64,000 nt of DNA from Affinundibacterium fentianense (GTDB taxonomy: Bacteria > Pseudomonadota > Gammaproteobacteria > Burkholderiales > Burkholderiaceae_D): the NCBI RefSeq assembly GCF_018139545.1, contig NZ_JAGSPJ010000001.1:860664-924663 (forward strand). The letters are read 5' to 3'. Below are positions 32,167 through 41,625 of the stretch, piece by piece (the first letter of the stretch is position 1; every line of letters starts with the position of its first letter). The notes under the pieces were generated by a model. It did no database searches. It was not told where the DNA came from and saw only the letters and a program-made list of their open reading frames with translations. Made by a program: the position numbers and the translations under genes.

Positions 32167-32670
32167 ATGGCAAAACTATTTTCAGATGAGAAAAATCTCG
32201 ATGCATTCATTGCAGCGAGCGCGGACGAAGCCCAAATTGCCAATATGTTACATAACTCAACTTGGCGTTTAGGGGAGGAAAAATCTTGGCATCTCGATCA
32301 AAACAGCGGGCAATTGCTGCTCACCTTTGATGATGGTACCTTTGCCTTGGCCCCTGCCCAAATCATTGGCACTTTTCACCATCAAAATGAAACTTTTATG
32401 TGGGGGTGGGATCACCCATCGGTCGTTCCAGCTTTACAGCGAAATGCAGCTGCGGTCAAAACATTTGGAAAGGAGCAGAGAGTCAAAGAACTCACCAAGA
32501 GCCAAGTGACATGCACAGAACAACGAGCTTGGGAGTTGACCGCGCTGGCAATGCGTCTCAGCCATGCAAAGGGAGCTTACCGAGTAGAAGTGAAGCCCGG
32601 GGTCAGCTTGTTTTTAAATTTCGGCGATGTTCAACTCGCCCAAGAGGCACTGAACGCAACAATTTCTTGA
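32167..32670 (+). CDS. DUF6882-like hypothetical protein
   Basis: 167 aa, soluble. The central part WHLDQNSGQLLLTFDDGT...FMWGWDHPSV resembles DUF6882 and related domains in which a W-G-W-A/D-N/H-P motif follows beta-strands describing the protein's own fold. The second half is helical (TCTEQRAWELTALAMRLSHAKGAYRV). No signal peptide or catalytic motif is visible. It lies 32 bases before thiL and may share a transcript. Family assignment is tentative and function unknown. Confidence 0.6.
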   Translation: MAKLFSDEKNLDAFIAASADEAQIANMLHNSTWRLGEEKSWHLDQNSGQLLLTFDDGTFALAPAQIIGTFHHQNETFMWGWDHPSVVPALQRNAAAVKTFGKEQRVKELTKSQVTCTEQRAWELTALAMRLSHAKGAYRVEVKPGVSLFLNFGDVQLAQEALNATIS

Positions 32671-32702
32671 CCGACACGTGATGGCATTCGATACAATGCC
32701 AC

Positions 32703-33671
32703 ATGCTCTCTGAATTTGACCTTATAAAGCGGTATTTTCATCGACAATACCCATCCGACCCTCGTTTTGCCTTAGGCAACGGTGATGATTGCGCCCTGAT
32801 CGCGCCAACAAAAGGGACACAATTAGCCATCTCTAGCGATATGCTGGTTTCTGGGCGTCATTTTTTCGCCGACGCAGACCCTGCAATGCTGGGACATAAA
32901 TGTCTTGCAGTGAACCTCTCCGATTTGGCAGCGATGGGTGCAAAGCCATTAGGATTTACTCTAGCAATCGCGCTCCCCGAAGCTGATGAATCATGGCTTG
33001 CCCCATTTTCTGAGGGGATGCTACGTCTTGCAGATCAATACCAATGCCGCCTCATTGGAGGAGATACAACGAAGGGACCATTGACGATATCCATCACAAT
33101 ATTTGGCGAAATACCGCCAACAACAGCAATGCGGCGCGATGCCGCCAAGGTTGATGATGATATTTGGATCTCAGGCACACTAGGCGATGCTAGACTCGCC
33201 TTAGCAGCCTACTGGAATGAACTGGCACTGAGCGATTCGGCACATTTAGCGGCAGCTAGACGGATGCACATGCCGGCACCAAGAATCGAACTGGGTATGG
33301 CTTTACGCGGAATTGCGCATGCTGCCTTAGATATTTCGGATGGTTTAGTCGGCGACCTTAACCATATTCTCACAAGCTCGCAAGTGGGTGCGAGTTTGGA
33401 CGTAGATACCCTACCCGCTGGACCCATATTAACCCAGCAGACGCAAGAAATCCAAAGACAATTCTGCTTAGCTGGTGGCGACGACTACGAATTATGTTTT
33501 ACAGCACCGCCTGAACTGCGCGAAGCGGTATTGGAGGCGGGCAGACGTTCCCAAACACCCGTTACTCGGGTCGGTAAAATTCTCGCGAGCCGAGGCCTTC
33601 AAATATTCGATCGTGCGGGTAATCCACTCGACCTGAGACCATCTAGTTTTGATCACTTCACATCGGCATAA
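32703..33671 (+). CDS. thiL: Thiamine-monophosphate kinase
   Basis: 322 aa of the PurM/ThiL fold. LGNGDDCALI, SSDMLVSGRHFFADADP, LAVNLSDLAAMGAKPLGFTLA and LIGGDTTKG are the ThiL metal and ATP motifs. It phosphorylates thiamine monophosphate to the active cofactor thiamine diphosphate. pgpA starts five bases after its stop, the classical thiL-pgpA pair. Confidence 0.96.
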   Translation: MLSEFDLIKRYFHRQYPSDPRFALGNGDDCALIAPTKGTQLAISSDMLVSGRHFFADADPAMLGHKCLAVNLSDLAAMGAKPLGFTLAIALPEADESWLAPFSEGMLRLADQYQCRLIGGDTTKGPLTISITIFGEIPPTTAMRRDAAKVDDDIWISGTLGDARLALAAYWNELALSDSAHLAAARRMHMPAPRIELGMALRGIAHAALDISDGLVGDLNHILTSSQVGASLDVDTLPAGPILTQQTQEIQRQFCLAGGDDYELCFTAPPELREAVLEAGRRSQTPVTRVGKILASRGLQIFDRAGNPLDLRPSSFDHFTSA

Positions 33672-33676
33672 ATCAT

Positions 33677-34210
33677 ATGGAAGTTACTTCACACTCCGAT
33701 CCACTTCACACCATTCCGATCAAAAATCCCACATCGGGATTTATGTTAAGGCATCCTGCACACATTTTATCGCAAGGTTTTGGAAGTGGGCTCTCCCCTA
33801 TCATGCCGGGCACTGTAGGGACTTTGTTTGCTTGGCTCAGCTTTACTGTTTTAACTCAAAGATGGCCAAGCATTTTCAATACTTTCACATGGTGTGGAAT
33901 CATCGTGATCGGCTATTTTATCGGGGTTTGGGCGTGTGAGATCACAGGTAAACATATGGGAATTGCAGACCATGGAAGCATGGTTTGGGACGAAATCATT
34001 GCATTTTGGTTAGTCCTTCTATTTGTCACGCCGGCCTCATTCAAAATACAACTTTGTGCATTTATTCTTTTCCGCTTTTTTGATATGGTGAAGCCTCCGC
34101 CGATTGGCTATTTTGATGCGCAATTTAAAGGAGGCTTTGGCGTCATGTTGGATGACATCGTCGCAGCGTTTTTCACTTTATTATTTTTTTCGCTTTGGTA
34201 CCGCTGGTGA
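33677..34210 (+). CDS. pgpA: Phosphatidylglycerophosphatase A
   Basis: 177 aa membrane enzyme. GFGSGLSPIMPGTVGTLFAW is the family signature, followed by DHGSMVWDEIIAFW (conserved acidic residues) and RFFDMVKPPPIGYFD. It removes phosphate from phosphatidylglycerol phosphate at the inner membrane. It is coupled to thiL and followed by pncC 136 bases later. Confidence 0.94.
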   Translation: MEVTSHSDPLHTIPIKNPTSGFMLRHPAHILSQGFGSGLSPIMPGTVGTLFAWLSFTVLTQRWPSIFNTFTWCGIIVIGYFIGVWACEITGKHMGIADHGSMVWDEIIAFWLVLLFVTPASFKIQLCAFILFRFFDMVKPPPIGYFDAQFKGGFGVMLDDIVAAFFTLLFFSLWYRW

Positions 34211-34346
34211 GTGTATTCAGGAAGAATAACCCAACACCTTGCGCCACAGTTTCAAATGAAAAACTGCCCAACTGCAATAGCAGATGCTACAGTTATTACA
34301 AATTTCTACAACTTACATCAACCGAATGGTAGCAAAGGAGACCACC

Positions 34347-34832
34347 ATGAACGATATGTTAGAACTGGCAGAAAAAGTTGGCGTAGCACTCAAGGCAAAA
34401 AAATTACTCCTTTCAGTGGCCGAATCTTGCACCGGCGGTGGCGTTTCGTGCGCATTGACAGAGATGCCTGGATCTTCGGAATGGTTCGACTGTGGATTTG
34501 TGTCGTATTCCAACTCTGCAAAGTCGGAAATGCTAAATATCCCCGCGTCTTTAATAGCACAGCATGGAGCCGTAAGTGAGGAAATCGCTGCGGCTATGGC
34601 GGAGGGTGCGTTAGCAAATTCAGAGGCACATGCGTCTCTTTCCACCACAGGAATCGCTGGGCCAGGTGGTGCTGTTCCTGGTAAGCCTGTTGGAACTGTT
34701 TGTTTTGGTTGGCGTGTCGGAGGTATCACTCACACAGAACGCAAAGTGTTTAGTGGTGATCGCCATGCTGTGCGCGAACAGACTGTTGCCCATGCATTGA
34801 CTAAGTTATTGCGTTACGTGGATGAGATCTAA
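34347..34832 (+). CDS. pncC: Nicotinamide-nucleotide amidase (CinA C-terminal family)
   Basis: 161 aa from the ATG at 34347, which has an AAAGGAG site; longer starts lack one. SVAESCTGGGVSCALTEMPGSSEWFDCGFVSYSN and STTGIAGPGGAVPGKPVGTVCFG are the CinA-C/PncC motifs (catalytic Ser in AESCTGG). It deamidates NMN to NaMN for NAD recycling. It lacks the N-terminal CinA domain, as is usual in proteobacteria. Confidence 0.94.
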   Translation: MNDMLELAEKVGVALKAKKLLLSVAESCTGGGVSCALTEMPGSSEWFDCGFVSYSNSAKSEMLNIPASLIAQHGAVSEEIAAAMAEGALANSEAHASLSTTGIAGPGGAVPGKPVGTVCFGWRVGGITHTERKVFSGDRHAVREQTVAHALTKLLRYVDEI

Positions 34833-34860
34833 ACACACAGACTAGTCGCATTCACAGAAT

Positions 34861-34894
34861 AAAAAAGCGCGAGAAATCGATTCTCGCGCTTTTT
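34861..34894. terminator. Bidirectional terminator between pncC and pyrF
   Basis: Stem GCGCGAGAA / TTCTCGCGC with a 5-base loop, six A before and five T after, so it can work on both strands between convergent genes. Confidence 0.92.
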
Positions 34895-34929
34895 AAATTT
34901 GTGGCCGCAATAAAGGCACTAACAAGCTA

Positions 34930-35748
34930 TTACCGAAACCGATTAATCGCATCCCGCGTTTCCAAAGCAACCCGGCGTGCTGCTTGCGCATAGCTTTCAT
35001 CCGCCACAGGCTTTGCATACAAAATCGCCCGTGAAGAATTAATCATCATGCCAGTACCGTTCGCCGTACGCCCCGCACGCACTGTGGATTCCACATCGCC
35101 ACCCTGCGCACCAACACCCGGAATCAACAATGGCATGTCACCAATCAAAGCACGTACTTGCGCGATTTCATTCGGGAATGTAGCGCCAACCACAAGCGCA
35201 CATTGACCATTGGTATTCCATTTATCCGCCACCAATTGCGCGACGTGTTGATATAGAGGTTTACCGCCCACATCCAAAAATTGCAGATCGGAGCCACCTG
35301 CATTCGAGGTACGACACAACACAATCGCACCGCGATCTTTCCATTCCAAATACGGCGCGACGGAATCAAAGCCCATGTAAGGATTGACCGTGACCGCATC
35401 GGCGTCATAGCGTTCAAACGCTTCACGCGCATATTGCTCTGCAGTCGCACCTATATCTCCGCGCTTCGCATCCAACACGATAGGAATTGCCGGATAAGTC
35501 GTTTTAATGTAACGGCAAATGGCTTCTAACTGATCTTCAGCGCGCAAGGCGGCAAAGTAAGCGATTTGCGGTTTAAAGCTACAAGTCAAGTTGGCAGTCG
35601 CATCGACAATCGCTTTACAAAAGGCGTAAATCGCATCTGGCTGTCCAGCTAACTCCGCAGGAAATCTATTCACGTCTGGATCTAAACCTACGCATAACAA
35701 AGAATTATTCGTAGTCCAAGCGCTGGAAAGTTTTTGCAAAAAAGTCAC
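34930..35748 (-). CDS. pyrF: Orotidine 5'-phosphate decarboxylase
   Basis: 272 aa of the longer (type 2) PyrF group common in betaproteobacteria. [14 protein letters not shown] at the N-terminus, catalytic [17 protein letters not shown] (Lys and Asp) and [15 protein letters not shown] phosphate loop. It makes UMP, the last step of de novo pyrimidine synthesis. The start codon is GTG (35746-35748), with GAGA upstream. Confidence 0.96.
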   Translation of the reverse strand: MTFLQKLSSAWTTNNSLLCVGLDPDVNRFPAELAGQPDAIYAFCKAIVDATANLTCSFKPQIAYFAALRAEDQLEAICRYIKTTYPAIPIVLDAKRGDIGATAEQYAREAFERYDADAVTVNPYMGFDSVAPYLEWKDRGAIVLCRTSNAGGSDLQFLDVGGKPLYQHVAQLVADKWNTNGQCALVVGATFPNEIAQVRALIGDMPLLIPGVGAQGGDVESTVRAGRTANGTGMMINSSRAILYAKPVADESYAQAARRVALETRDAINRFR

Positions 35749-35887
35749 GGTATATCTCTATCGTTTGGAATGAAATCAAGTCGATGATCTCAATAAAAAA
35801 GGGACAAAACCCACTGTATCAGCAAGTTTTTATCCCTTCATTATAAACCATCGCTTTTTCTGCTTTGGATTGCCAGCCGAAATACGA

Positions 35888-37063
35888 TTAAAAAGCTGCA
35901 ATCCCCGTCTGCGCACGACCCAAAATCAGTGCATGAATATCGTGCGTTCCTTCATAGGTATTCACCACCTCTAAGTTCACTAAGTGACGCACGATGCCAA
36001 ATTCGTCTGAAATGCCGTTACCACCCAGCATATCGCGCGCGGTTCTGGCGATATCGAGCGATTTTCCGCAAGAATTACGCTTCATAATAGACGTAATTTC
36101 TACCGCAGCCGTGCCCTCATCTTTCATGCGACCGAGGCGCAAACAGCCTTGCAATGCCAAGGTAATTTCGGTTTGCATGTCAGCCAGCTTCTTTTGCACT
36201 AACTGATTCGCCGCGAGAGGACGGCCAAATTGCATGCGATCCATCGTGTATTGCCGTGCTGTATGCCAACAAAATTCTGCTGCCCCCAATGCACCCCAAG
36301 CAATGCCATAACGCGCCGAGTTTAAACAGGTAAAGGGACCTTTTAAGCCTTCGACATGCGGCATCAAATTTTCTTCTGGGACGAACACTTCGTCCATCAC
36401 GATTTCACCCGTGATCGAAGCGCGCAAACCCACTTTTCCATGGATTGCTGGCGCGGATAATCCTTCCCAACCGCGTTCCAAAATAAACCCACGGATACGA
36501 CCATCATCGGTTTTCGCCCACACCACAAACACGTCTGCAATCGGACTATTTGTGATCCACATCTTAGAACCAGTGAGCAAATAACCACCATCCACCGTTT
36601 TTGCACGCGTGACCATGCTACCAGGATCAGAACCATGATTCGGCTCGGTCAAGCCAAAACAACCGATCCACTCGCCCGTCGCTAATTTAGGTAAATATTT
36701 GCGTTTTTGCGCTTCACTACCAAATTCATTGATAGGCACCATCACCAGCGAGGATTGCACACTCATCATCGAACGATAGCCAGAATCGATACGCTCGACT
36801 TCACGCGCGACCAAGCCATAACAAACATAATTCAAACCTGCTCCACCGTATTCTGTCGGAATCATGGAGCCCAACATCCCCAGTTCTCCCATCTCACGGA
36901 AAATTGCTGGATCGGTACGTTCATTTCGGAATGCATCCAAAATTCGCGGTGCGAGTTTTTCCTCGCAATACACACGTGCCGCTTCTTGCACCATGCGCTC
37001 GTCGTCGCTTAATTGGGAATTCAACAATAATGGGTCGTCCCATTGGAATGATGCTTTTGCCAT
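35888..37063 (-). CDS. gcdH: Glutaryl-CoA dehydrogenase (acyl-CoA dehydrogenase family)
   Basis: 391 aa. [47 protein letters not shown] (FAD/substrate loop), and the catalytic glutamate in [17 protein letters not shown]. The sequence matches the GcdH subgroup, which dehydrogenates and decarboxylates glutaryl-CoA to crotonyl-CoA in lysine and tryptophan breakdown, using an electron-transfer flavoprotein. It is the last host gene before the split tRNA and the mobile element. Confidence 0.93.
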   Translation of the reverse strand: MAKASFQWDDPLLLNSQLSDDERMVQEAARVYCEEKLAPRILDAFRNERTDPAIFREMGELGMLGSMIPTEYGGAGLNYVCYGLVAREVERIDSGYRSMMSVQSSLVMVPINEFGSEAQKRKYLPKLATGEWIGCFGLTEPNHGSDPGSMVTRAKTVDGGYLLTGSKMWITNSPIADVFVVWAKTDDGRIRGFILERGWEGLSAPAIHGKVGLRASITGEIVMDEVFVPEENLMPHVEGLKGPFTCLNSARYGIAWGALGAAEFCWHTARQYTMDRMQFGRPLAANQLVQKKLADMQTEITLALQGCLRLGRMKDEGTAAVEITSIMKRNSCGKSLDIARTARDMLGGNGISDEFGIVRHLVNLEVVNTYEGTHDIHALILGRAQTGIAAF

Positions 37064-37227
37064 CGTAGTCTCTCAAATTCTTGTGGTCGGTATTTGCGCG
37101 ACGGCATGCAGGATTGCTGACAAGATCATCGCTGTTTTATTAGACCAACATGCTAACCGATTTATGCTTGGGAGGAAATTTGAACTGTGCCAATTTAACA
37201 ATTAAAACTGACATAAATAGAAAAATC

Positions 37228-37272
37228 TGGTCCCTCCGACAAGAATCGAACTTGTATCCCACGCTTAGGAGG
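37228..37272 (-). pseudogene. 3' half of split tRNA-Arg(CCU)
   Basis: Read on the minus strand this is the anticodon loop CTCCTAA, the 3' anticodon strand GCGTG, the T arm (ACAAG TTCGATT CTTGT), the acceptor strand CGGAGGG, discriminator A and encoded CCA. The upstream part (acceptor 5' strand, D arm, 5' anticodon strand) is missing here and is found 25.6 kb away at 62846-62886. Joined at the shared 11 bases, the halves make a 75-base tRNA with every stem paired. Confidence 0.88.
37262..37272. repeat. attL core
   Basis: CGCTTAGGAGG, identical and in the same orientation to 62846-62856. It is the anticodon-loop sequence of the split tRNA (reverse complement CCTCCTAAGCG contains anticodon CCT). 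Flanking bases differ on both sides, so the repeat is exactly 11 bp. Confidence 0.88.
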
Positions 37273-37344
37273 GAAAGATTACTTTAAAAATTTACCCATA
37301 TTTATCAATCAGTTATAGACATTAAAATCAAGAAAACGCTAAAA

Positions 37345-37399
37345 TGGGACAAATTTGGGACAAATTGATACTTAGCGACAACACGGGACAGCATGGGAC
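37345..37399. repeat. Left arm-type integrase sites
   Basis: TGGGACAAATTTGGGACAAA (37345-37364) is repeated exactly at 62735-62754. Two further GGGAC units follow (37386 and 37395), the last overlapping the integrase start. Direct repeats of GGGACAAA near both ends are what the N-terminal arm-binding domain of a tyrosine integrase would bind. Confidence 0.65.
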
Positions 37400-38592
37400 T
37401 GCAAACAAAACCACTAGAAACAAGCATGAAGGTCGGCTCAGGCACCATCGTGAAACGAGCAAAGAAAAATGGCAGCTTCTCCTTTCAAGCCAAAGTTCGT
37501 AAAAATGGTGTCAACGTCTCGCAAACCTTTGCGACCCTGAAAGAAGCAAAAGAGTTCATCACCCTCACCGACTCTAAAATTCTGAAAGGTGAAAGTGTTT
37601 CGGCATTGAAGGCGAAGAAAATCACCTTGGGTGAAATTTTTCAGGACTACATTGAAGGCGGACCATCAATGCCTTTAATCAAGAAGCAGAGATTGGCAAA
37701 AATCACCCAAGAAATTGGCAATGTCCCATTAGCCAATTTCAAAACAAAAGGTTTTCAGGACTACATCAATTTCAAACTAGCGCAAGAAATCCCCGACCAG
37801 AAAACCAAGAAAAAAGAGACCAAAGGTTTTGATGGAAATCGTACGACAAACACAGACGGTGAAGTCGTGAAGAAGACCTACAAGTCATCTACCATTCGCA
37901 AGTTCTACTACGATATTAGAACCGCGTTGAAGTGGCACAGCAAAATCAATGACTACCACTTTGACTCTAAGCCTTTTGACGATGTAGACCCGCCACCAAG
38001 TTGGGAAAATCCACGAACCAGGCGACTGGAAGATGGGGAGCTAGACAGATTGGTTCAAGCCTGCGACCAGCTTTATGTGAATGCAGAAGCATCAAAATGC
38101 CTAATCCAATTCCTGACGTTTTCCGCATTCAGGATTGGCGAAACAATGCTTATTCGCTGGAAAGATATCAAGCTGAACGAGAAGAAGCCCGAAGAGTCGT
38201 ATATTTTCATTCCGAAGGCACATCAAAAAACCGCCAACAAAAAAGGAGCGGAAGATCGTTACGCCTCGATGCGCCCAGAGCTATTTCATCTCATCAAAAA
38301 TCAAATGATGAAATGGAAAAAATCAGACGAAGATCTTATTTTCCCATTCTGGGCAGGACCACATTATTTCTACACCCGCTTCCGCATCATCTGTAAAAAT
38401 GCGAAATCAAAGAATTTAACCTTACATGATTTGAGGCACGAAGGCTGTTCGTGGTTCTTTGAAAATAGCACCTTATCCGACATTGAAATCTCAAAAATAA
38501 CTGGGCATATTGAACTGGATACGTTGAAACGATATGCCAACCTTCGTCCGCATAAGGTCGGCGCGAAATTGTGGGCGTCGCTAGAAAAATAA
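37393..38592 (+). CDS. int: Tyrosine-type integrase
   Basis: 399 aa. N-terminal arm-binding-like region (SGTIVKRAKKNGSFSFQAKVRKNGVNVSQTF), a core-binding SAM-like domain (about 75-190) and the catalytic domain with Arg in SAFRIGETMLIRW, the H-x-x-R pair in LTLHDLRHEGCSWFF, and the late His and nucleophilic Tyr in ITGHIELDTLKRYANL. It should recombine the anticodon loop of tRNA-Arg(CCU) with the element's attP. It lies 120 bases inside attL and reads away from it. An alternative ATG at 37426 is possible. An excisionase candidate is the HTH gene at the other end (62002). Confidence 0.95.
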   Translation: MGLQTKPLETSMKVGSGTIVKRAKKNGSFSFQAKVRKNGVNVSQTFATLKEAKEFITLTDSKILKGESVSALKAKKITLGEIFQDYIEGGPSMPLIKKQRLAKITQEIGNVPLANFKTKGFQDYINFKLAQEIPDQKTKKKETKGFDGNRTTNTDGEVVKKTYKSSTIRKFYYDIRTALKWHSKINDYHFDSKPFDDVDPPPSWENPRTRRLEDGELDRLVQACDQLYVNAEASKCLIQFLTFSAFRIGETMLIRWKDIKLNEKKPEESYIFIPKAHQKTANKKGAEDRYASMRPELFHLIKNQMMKWKKSDEDLIFPFWAGPHYFYTRFRIICKNAKSKNLTLHDLRHEGCSWFFENSTLSDIEISKITGHIELDTLKRYANLRPHKVGAKLWASLEK

Positions 38593-38603
38593 CTCTACAA
38601 TTT

Positions 38604-38631
38604 GAAGGAGGCGCACCAATGCGCCCTCTTC
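38604..38631. terminator. Weak hairpin between int and ardA
   Basis: GAAGGAGGCGC, 6-base loop, GCGCCCTCTTC, pairing with two mismatches; no T-run. It lies between convergent genes. Confidence 0.4.
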
Positions 38632-38647
38632 GATCAAACCACCTTCA

Positions 38648-39154
38648 TCATAAACTCGATGCATTCGTACATGTCCAGGTAGTGCCGTTAAAATCAAATT
38701 CGCACAAGTCACCACCAAGTTCACAGTCACGAGCATATTTTTCGTAATCAATGTATGCGCGCACTGATTCTGGTACATCGCTTAAATAGAATTCGTCAAA
38801 CAGGGTCTCGGCTACATCCTTCAAATTACCCTCTGATAAATTCACGTCTTCCAGTTTATCCAAAGCATTTTCCAAGTTGTAGCCCAAAATACTGCACAGA
38901 TAAAACAAGGCTGTCTTTTCTTGATCTCTCAAATCTAAAACATCTTCAAACCATGTGTGCAAATTGCCTTGGTTGATCCCACAAGCTGAAAATAGCTCGC
39001 AGTCGTCACCATCAATAAACTGGATTTCGAACTCTTCCACAGGATTGCCAAAAGTGTCCAGCAAACTTTCCGATTTCTCGGCGTATGCCTCCAAAGTGTC
39101 AAAGTAAAAACCAACTGCATCTAAGCTATAAGGCTGTGCGAATAATGTGCTCAT
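38648..39154 (-). CDS. ardA: ArdA-like antirestriction protein
   Basis: 168 aa and very acidic, as expected for a DNA-mimic. FYFDTLEAYAEKSESLLDTFGNPVEEFEIQFIDGDD corresponds to the ArdA N-domain, LEDVNLSEGNLKDVAETLFDEF to the middle elongated domain, and VRAYIDYEKYARDCELGGDLCEFDFNG to the C-domain (usual form ...YFDYEAFARDLE...Y). ArdA dimers occupy the DNA-binding groove of type I restriction enzymes and help incoming DNA survive in a new host. Early-lagging genes like this often lie near an oriT; here it is next to the integrase. Confidence 0.82.
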   Translation of the reverse strand: MSTLFAQPYSLDAVGFYFDTLEAYAEKSESLLDTFGNPVEEFEIQFIDGDDCELFSACGINQGNLHTWFEDVLDLRDQEKTALFYLCSILGYNLENALDKLEDVNLSEGNLKDVAETLFDEFYLSDVPESVRAYIDYEKYARDCELGGDLCEFDFNGTTWTCTNASSL

Positions 39155-39592
39155 GGTGTTCTCTGCTTTCGTATCGTTTTTAGGCTGGTTGAGCCTGAAG
39201 TTGATTGAAGACTTGCTCTGTTTTTGCAGACTTCACAACTCGTTTATCTGCATCATTTTTGAGTCGTTTCGCCTAAGCCACGAATGGCATGGCTGGACAA
39301 GAGGCAATGCAAGCAATTTGTCAAAATCGCAGTCGCAACGAAGTGAGAACCGATTGCAGAAAATCCCGAAGGGGAATGCTTGTTTTGATTCGCAGACATG
39401 CAAATCTTGGCGTTTTTAGCGAGACGGGGAAAAGGTGGTGCAGATAAATTGACGGGTAAATAACAGAGATGCTGTGGAAAATGATTTCGCAGTTATGCCG
39501 GGGGACGTTGCAGGGATTTAAAACGACTTGGACAGCATGGACAAACTGAATAATGGCTTAGATTTGCGTTTCGTCAGAAACCGCAGAACCGT

Positions 39593-39875
39593 GAAAACCT
39601 TGCTGCATAAGGCTCATTTTTCAAAACCTTTACTGGCATTAGATTTCAGCCGAGTAGAACCATGAAAACCTTATGCATCAATTGCTTTCAACAAAAAAAT
39701 AGGTTCTGCGCGAATGATGGAAGCTAGGTACATATAAAAAGCGCAGTAGCCTTTCCTCTTTTTTCTCTATATGAATTATCGAGAGTGGAACCGCAGAACC
39801 CATAAGGAAAGCTATGCGGGATAAGGCTTACAATGTTCTGCTCAAATATTTTTCAGATCAGAACCGCGCAGAACT
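39593..39875. repeat. GCAGAACC repeat region, left copy
   Basis: Within a gene-free stretch (39155-40032). The octamer GCAGAACC or GTAGAACC occurs at 39593, 39654 and 39793, its complement GGTTCTGC at 39702, and GCAGAACT at 39868. The order and the linking sequences (AATAGGTTCTGCGCGAATGATGG; AAAAAGCGC; TAGAACCGCAGAACC-like) match, in inverted orientation, the region at 57515-57777. The rest of 39155-40032 shows nothing recognisable; the short frame at 39814-40005 is not credible. Confidence 0.6.
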
Positions 39876-40032
39876 ATTGCCAAACATAACAGGTTTGCTA
39901 TTTCTAATTTTGAATGCCGAACAATCAACAACTAAGGGGGTGGTAAAGCAGGGATACTGGGGACGCCACTCACCATCAATTAATTTAGGAAATCGTCTTT
40001 ACTGACTCTCGACGACTACCTGATTTGACATC

Positions 40033-40575
40033 TCAAAGTGAATAGTGTTGTAACACATTATTGAGTCTAATCTCGTATGCGGGGTTATTTCTGCAGTTAT
40101 TTACAAGGTCAGCGTAGAAATTTTTTAGCCCATCAAGAAACGCAAGGTAAGTATCTTCAATATGCGCCGAAACATGAATTCCATTATCAATATCCTTTGT
40201 GGCAGCAACAAATGCCAGTGCCATTGGACTATTTTTAGGACCGGAAAAATACTGGATTTGCCTAGCATCTCCTTTTCTTGACAAGTCCGATTGTGAAGTA
40301 AAAGTGTGCAAAACAGCACATCGCGCTCCCCATAAATCAACGTCATTGAAATCCAAACCAGGATAGACGAGAATATATTTCTTAACCCAATTTTTAAAAG
40401 TATGACCAGAAGCACTCGTTATACTTGGCTCCGCGTCCAAGAGTCCCATTGAATCGATTGATGAATATATAAGCACTAAAAGATGCCCAAACAAATTGTT
40501 CTCGTACAGTAAACGAGTAGCATCAACGGTATTACTGATATATTTTCCAATAAGTACTTCTGTGCTTTTTGGCAT
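40033..40575 (-). CDS. HEPN-like protein
   Basis: 180 aa from the ATG at 40575, which has GGAA 7 bases upstream; the ATG at 40587 has no site. Mostly helical. LWGARCAVLHTFTSQSDLS contains R85-x4-H90, the catalytic pattern of HEPN RNases, following a helical region that starts LLYENNLFGHLLVLIYSSIDS. Proteins of this shape recur in phages and defence islands. It lies 36 bases downstream of an XRE regulator on the same strand, so it may be a regulated toxin-like effector. The fold assignment is by pattern only, and RNase activity is unproven. Confidence 0.55.
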   Translation of the reverse strand: MPKSTEVLIGKYISNTVDATRLLYENNLFGHLLVLIYSSIDSMGLLDAEPSITSASGHTFKNWVKKYILVYPGLDFNDVDLWGARCAVLHTFTSQSDLSRKGDARQIQYFSGPKNSPMALAFVAATKDIDNGIHVSAHIEDTYLAFLDGLKNFYADLVNNCRNNPAYEIRLNNVLQHYSL

Positions 40576-40611
40576 GATTATTTCCATTGCAAAGGAAGCT
40601 TCACTTTTACT

Positions 40612-41016
40612 CTACAAAATCTCACCTAGAAATCTCTCCACCACTTTCCTATCCTTGGCATTCAGCTTGCCCATAGCCAGTGCGACCTTACCGAATAAAT
40701 CCAGCAAGATAGTCTGCTGACCATCGCTTAAATTTTCCATGCGGTTCATTAGTGCCAATGCCCGGTCACTTACATCAGGTGTGCTGATTTTCAGCAAGTC
40801 GCTGATTTCACAGTCCAGTAATTTAGCGATTTGAGCTAGGCGTGCCAAGGTGGGTGCAATGTGACCAGTTTCAATTCTGCTAACAGTTTCTTTTTCGATT
40901 TCCATCCTTTCTGCTAACTCAGCCTGCGTGAATTTCATCGCTTTCCTTCTAGTTGCAATAATTTGACCGACTTCACGAGCCAATTGTTTTTCTGGGCTAA
41001 TTTCTTCTTGTGGCAT
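40612..41016 (-). CDS. XRE-family transcriptional regulator
   Basis: 134 aa starting at MPQEE (GGGGTG site); the ATG at 41031 lacks one. Helix-turn-helix at about 15-70 (RRKAMKFTQAELAERMEIEKETVSRIETGHIAPTLARLAQIAKLL), then a helical tail of about 60 residues (GQQTILLDLFGKVALAMGKL) likely for dimerisation. It probably represses its own promoter via AATGAC repeats just upstream and may control the HEPN-like gene behind it. Confidence 0.85.
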   Translation of the reverse strand: MPQEEISPEKQLAREVGQIIATRRKAMKFTQAELAERMEIEKETVSRIETGHIAPTLARLAQIAKLLDCEISDLLKISTPDVSDRALALMNRMENLSDGQQTILLDLFGKVALAMGKLNAKDRKVVERFLGEIL

Positions 41017-41070
41017 GACACACCCCGTCATAGTAGAGCATGAAGTGTGATCTTTTTACGTCAACCTTGG

Positions 41071-41099
41071 AATGACTCAATGCGTCATTATAAAATGAC
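41071..41099. promoter_or_regulatory. Candidate XRE operator
   Basis: Inverted repeat AATGAC, 7 bases, GTCATT, followed by a third AATGAC half-site at 41094. It lies 55 bases upstream of the XRE start, in the divergent region before the gene at 41181. Confidence 0.45.
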
Positions 41100-41180
41100 A
41101 TATTCAATCATTTTTAATTGATTTTTTAGGTCTACCACTTAACGATAGAACTTTGCTACCAAATCAAGCGCGAGGAAAAT

Positions 41181-41612
41181 ATGGCTAAAAATTTTAGAAA
41201 AATTAGCGGTGTTATCACAATGCTGGGGAATGCAATCGCAACCAATCTGGCAAAAAACTACACCGTAATTGAGATTAAAGAAAAAAGCGGTCGTACAACA
41301 GTCATTCAGAACGTTGCCATCAGATCTACTCTTGATAACTACTTAAATGTTGGCGATGAAGTGGAACTGTATTTGGTGAAGTTTTACGATAAAGCAAGTT
41401 ATCCATTGTATATCTATGGAATAAAAGCCGAAGGCAGGACACCAATTGGTTTTATTCCATCTGCATTCTCAAAACAAAAAAATGGCTTGATCATCATAGG
41501 AATAATCATGCTCGGTTTTATGTTGACTATGCCAGTCAGCCTGTATCTGTTTTGGCTTGCGTCAAAAAAATCAAAATTGATTCAGCAAATGAAAGCAGAA
41601 GTTGGTCATTAA
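41181..41612 (+). CDS. Hypothetical single-pass membrane protein
   Basis: 143 aa. The first 100 residues are soluble with beta-strand character (NYTVIEIKEKSGRTTVIQNVAIRSTLDNYLNVGDEVELYLVKF). One strong transmembrane helix follows (NGLIIIGIIMLGFMLTMPVSLYLFWLA), then a short basic tail. GAGGAAAAT precedes the ATG, a good ribosome site. No family recognised. Confidence 0.6.
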   Translation: MAKNFRKISGVITMLGNAIATNLAKNYTVIEIKEKSGRTTVIQNVAIRSTLDNYLNVGDEVELYLVKFYDKASYPLYIYGIKAEGRTPIGFIPSAFSKQKNGLIIIGIIMLGFMLTMPVSLYLFWLASKKSKLIQQMKAEVGH

Positions 41613-41625
41613 AAATTTTGGTGTC

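Noticed and set aside
31961..32272. 103-residue plus-strand frame
   Set aside because: Low-complexity Lys/Asn-rich product overlapping the better DUF6882-like gene in another phase.
39814..40005. 63-residue plus-strand frame in the repeat region
   Set aside because: It spans the GCAGAACC repeats, has no ribosome site and no protein-like composition.
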